Shown: positions 62,961-64,000 of the stretch, piece after piece | How positions within the stretch are numbered: the first letter of the stretch is position 1 | Layout: every line of letters begins with the position of its first letter | DNA from: Pseudomonadota bacterium | Lineage (GTDB): Bacteria > Pseudomonadota > Gammaproteobacteria > Steroidobacterales > Steroidobacteraceae | Direction: 5' to 3' | DNA: 64,000 bases | Assembly: GCA_021847105.1 (NCBI GenBank) | Contig: JAJZUT010000002.1 | Span: 124,001-188,000, forward strand | The notes under the pieces: generated by a model | The model's database searches: none | Seen by the model: the letters and a program-made list of their open reading frames with translations, nothing else | What the model was told of the DNA's origin: nothing | Made by a program: the position numbers and the translations under genes

Positions 62961-63727
62961 GGCGCACGCTCTTCGAGCAGCGCACGCACCCGCGCCGCCT
63001 GGCGCCGCGGCATGTCCATCAGCATCGATACCGCCGGATCCGGATGTCCCGTGAGCAACGAGTGCGGCTCACCATCGGCGACGATGCGTCCCTGACGCAT
63101 CACAACAATCCGGTCGGCGAGCAATACCGCCTCAAGAATGTCGTGGGTGACCATGACTGTCGTCAACCGCATCGTTTCGTGCAGCCGACGGCACTCGGCA
63201 CCGAGCGCATCGCGCGTGACAGGATCGAGCGCACCAAAGGGCTCGTCCATCAGCAGAATACCGGGTCGTGCGGCGAGCGCGCGCGCGATGCCGACCCTCT
63301 GGCGCTGGCCGCCGGAAAGTTCCGCGGGCAAACGCGTCAGAAAGGCGCGGGGCAGTGACACCAGATCGATCAATTCCTCGACGCGCGCGCGGATGACCGG
63401 CTCCGGCCAACCGATCAGCCGCGGCGTGATGCCGATGTTCTCCGCGATGCTCATGTGCGGGAACAGACCGATGCCCTGAAATACGTAGCCGATATGCCGG
63501 CGCAGGCTGTGCGCCGGCGAGGTGCGCGCCGGCTCGCCGGCGACGAAGACCTCTCCAGTATCGGGCTCGATCAGGCGGTTGATGGTCTTCAGCAACGTCG
63601 TCTTGCCGGAGCCGGAGTCCCCGACGACGGCAACAAAGGTCTGCGCCGCCACATCGAAGCTCACATCCTGAAGCGCGTAGCTCGCGCCGCCGCCGAAGGT
63701 CTTCGTGACAGCGCGCAGGGAGATCAC
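62957..63727 (-). CDS. Osmoprotectant ABC transporter ATP-binding protein
   Basis: A 256-aa ABC ATPase with Walker A GDSGSGKTT, signature LSGGQRQRVGIARAL, Walker B ILLMDEPFGALD and the H-loop VTHDILEAV. It is the OpuA/OpuB type without the C-terminal CBS pair. The GTG at 63727 overlaps the stop of the upstream gene (GTGA). It powers the fused permease/binding protein encoded next. Confidence 0.94.
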   Translation of the reverse strand: MISLRAVTKTFGGGASYALQDVSFDVAAQTFVAVVGDSGSGKTTLLKTINRLIEPDTGEVFVAGEPARTSPAHSLRRHIGYVFQGIGLFPHMSIAENIGITPRLIGWPEPVIRARVEELIDLVSLPRAFLTRLPAELSGGQRQRVGIARALAARPGILLMDEPFGALDPVTRDALGAECRRLHETMRLTTVMVTHDILEAVLLADRIVVMRQGRIVADGEPHSLLTGHPDPAVSMLMDMPRRQAARVRALLEERAP

Positions 63728-64000
63728 GAGGGCACGCGCAACACCTGGGCATCGGCACCGCGCCCGACCCGCACATAGCGAGTCCCCACCGTGCGGTTGC
63801 GCCCGCTCACCACCGTCACCATTCTCCCGAGCGGCAGGGCCGCTGCATCGGCCCTTGGCCGCGACACGAACAGTTCCGCCTGAAAGCGACCCTCGGCTTC
63901 GAGCCCCCCGGTATCGATACCGAGCTTCTCGAGCGTAGCGAGGCAACTGCCGAACTCCGTCAGATCGCGGAACCGACGCTGCACGAAGGTGGCACCGGCA
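63724..64000 (-). CDS. Unrecognised protein, C-terminal part (5' end outside window)
   Basis: The frame runs in from the right edge and ends at 63724. About 91 residues are visible: a helical segment with FRDLTEFGSCLATLEKLG, then a beta-rich tail with LPLGRMVTVVSGRNRTVG and VRVGRGADAQVLRVPS. No family recognised. The stop overlaps the GTG of the ATPase gene (GTGA), so it belongs to the osmoprotectant transporter operon. A GTG at 63984 is in frame, but the frame continues upstream and the true start is probably beyond the window. Confidence 0.6.
   Translation of the reverse strand, partial: AGATFVQRRFRDLTEFGSCLATLEKLGIDTGGLEAEGRFQAELFVSRPRADAAALPLGRMVTVVSGRNRTVGTRYVRVGRGADAQVLRVPS

Noticed and set aside
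1..64000. CRISPR arrays, tRNA or rRNA genes, transposases, integrases, prophage genes
   Set aside because: Looked for through the window on both strands; no repeat-spacer pattern, cloverleaf with CCA end, or mobile-element protein was found.

Overview
The window is high-GC (roughly 65% by eye), densely coded bacterial DNA that reads as Gammaproteobacteria. Evidence is the TtcA, Kdp, HemN, PrkA-YeaH-SpoVR and PiuC-type genes, a very large TonB-dependent receptor of the Xanthomonadales/Nevskiales/Steroidobacterales style, and TPR-sulfotransferases. The order-level placement is inference. I see no rRNA, tRNA, insertion sequence, integrase, prophage or CRISPR array. It looks like ordinary chromosome with a few accessory cassettes.

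Layout. (1) 1-293: tail of a Nudix hydrolase. (2) 307-7773, all on the minus strand: M32 carboxypeptidase, ttcA, a tyrosine-phosphatase/ADP-ribosylglycohydrolase fusion, a zinc metallopeptidase translationally coupled to an ATP-grasp ligase, and two coupled proteins I do not recognise. (3) 8124-9581: glgA. (4) 9752-21972: an envelope cassette with an outer-membrane barrel protein, two sulfotransferase-type P-loop proteins, a 1042-aa TonB-dependent receptor, a TPR/2OG-Fe(II) oxygenase, a tandem-DTG aspartic protease, a PKHD hydroxylase and two small exported proteins. (5) 22384-29151: a DUF192 protein, then a storage-glucan operon glgP-glgC-GH57-LEA lipoprotein. (6) 29174-36283: an EF-G paralogue and the starvation operon prkA(yeaG)-yeaH-spoVR. 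(7) 36775-41864: a signalling cassette with a TonB-domain protein, a membrane CheA-like kinase, a CheY-like receiver and a CheX-type phosphatase. (8) 41878-49907: a complete kdp operon, including 29-aa KdpF, a further 31-aa membrane peptide, and KdpDE. (9) 50022-54940: LD-carboxypeptidase, KDPG aldolase, a lipoprotein, a rhomboid protease and hemN. (10) 55023-60278: a LacI regulator and an exported GH3 beta-glucosidase that carry near-identical operators, plus a MATE transporter. (11) 60361-64000: a ParB-domain protein and an Opu-type osmoprotectant ABC transporter operon that runs off the window.

How the genes fit together. Three themes recur: storage-glucan turnover (glgA, glgP, glgC, GH57), starvation and osmotic response (prkA-yeaH-spoVR, kdp, Opu transporter, LEA protein), and envelope or glycan functions (TonB receptor cassette, GH3 with its LacI regulator). 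glgA is separated from the other glg genes by the receptor cassette, as if the cassette had been inserted into an older glg locus. The most interesting candidates for undescribed biology are the metallopeptidase/ATP-grasp cassette, the receptor/oxygenase/sulfotransferase/protease cassette, the chemosensory-like cassette that lacks receptor and CheW genes, the phosphatase-ARH fusion with an altered metal-binding motif, and the paired LacI operators.
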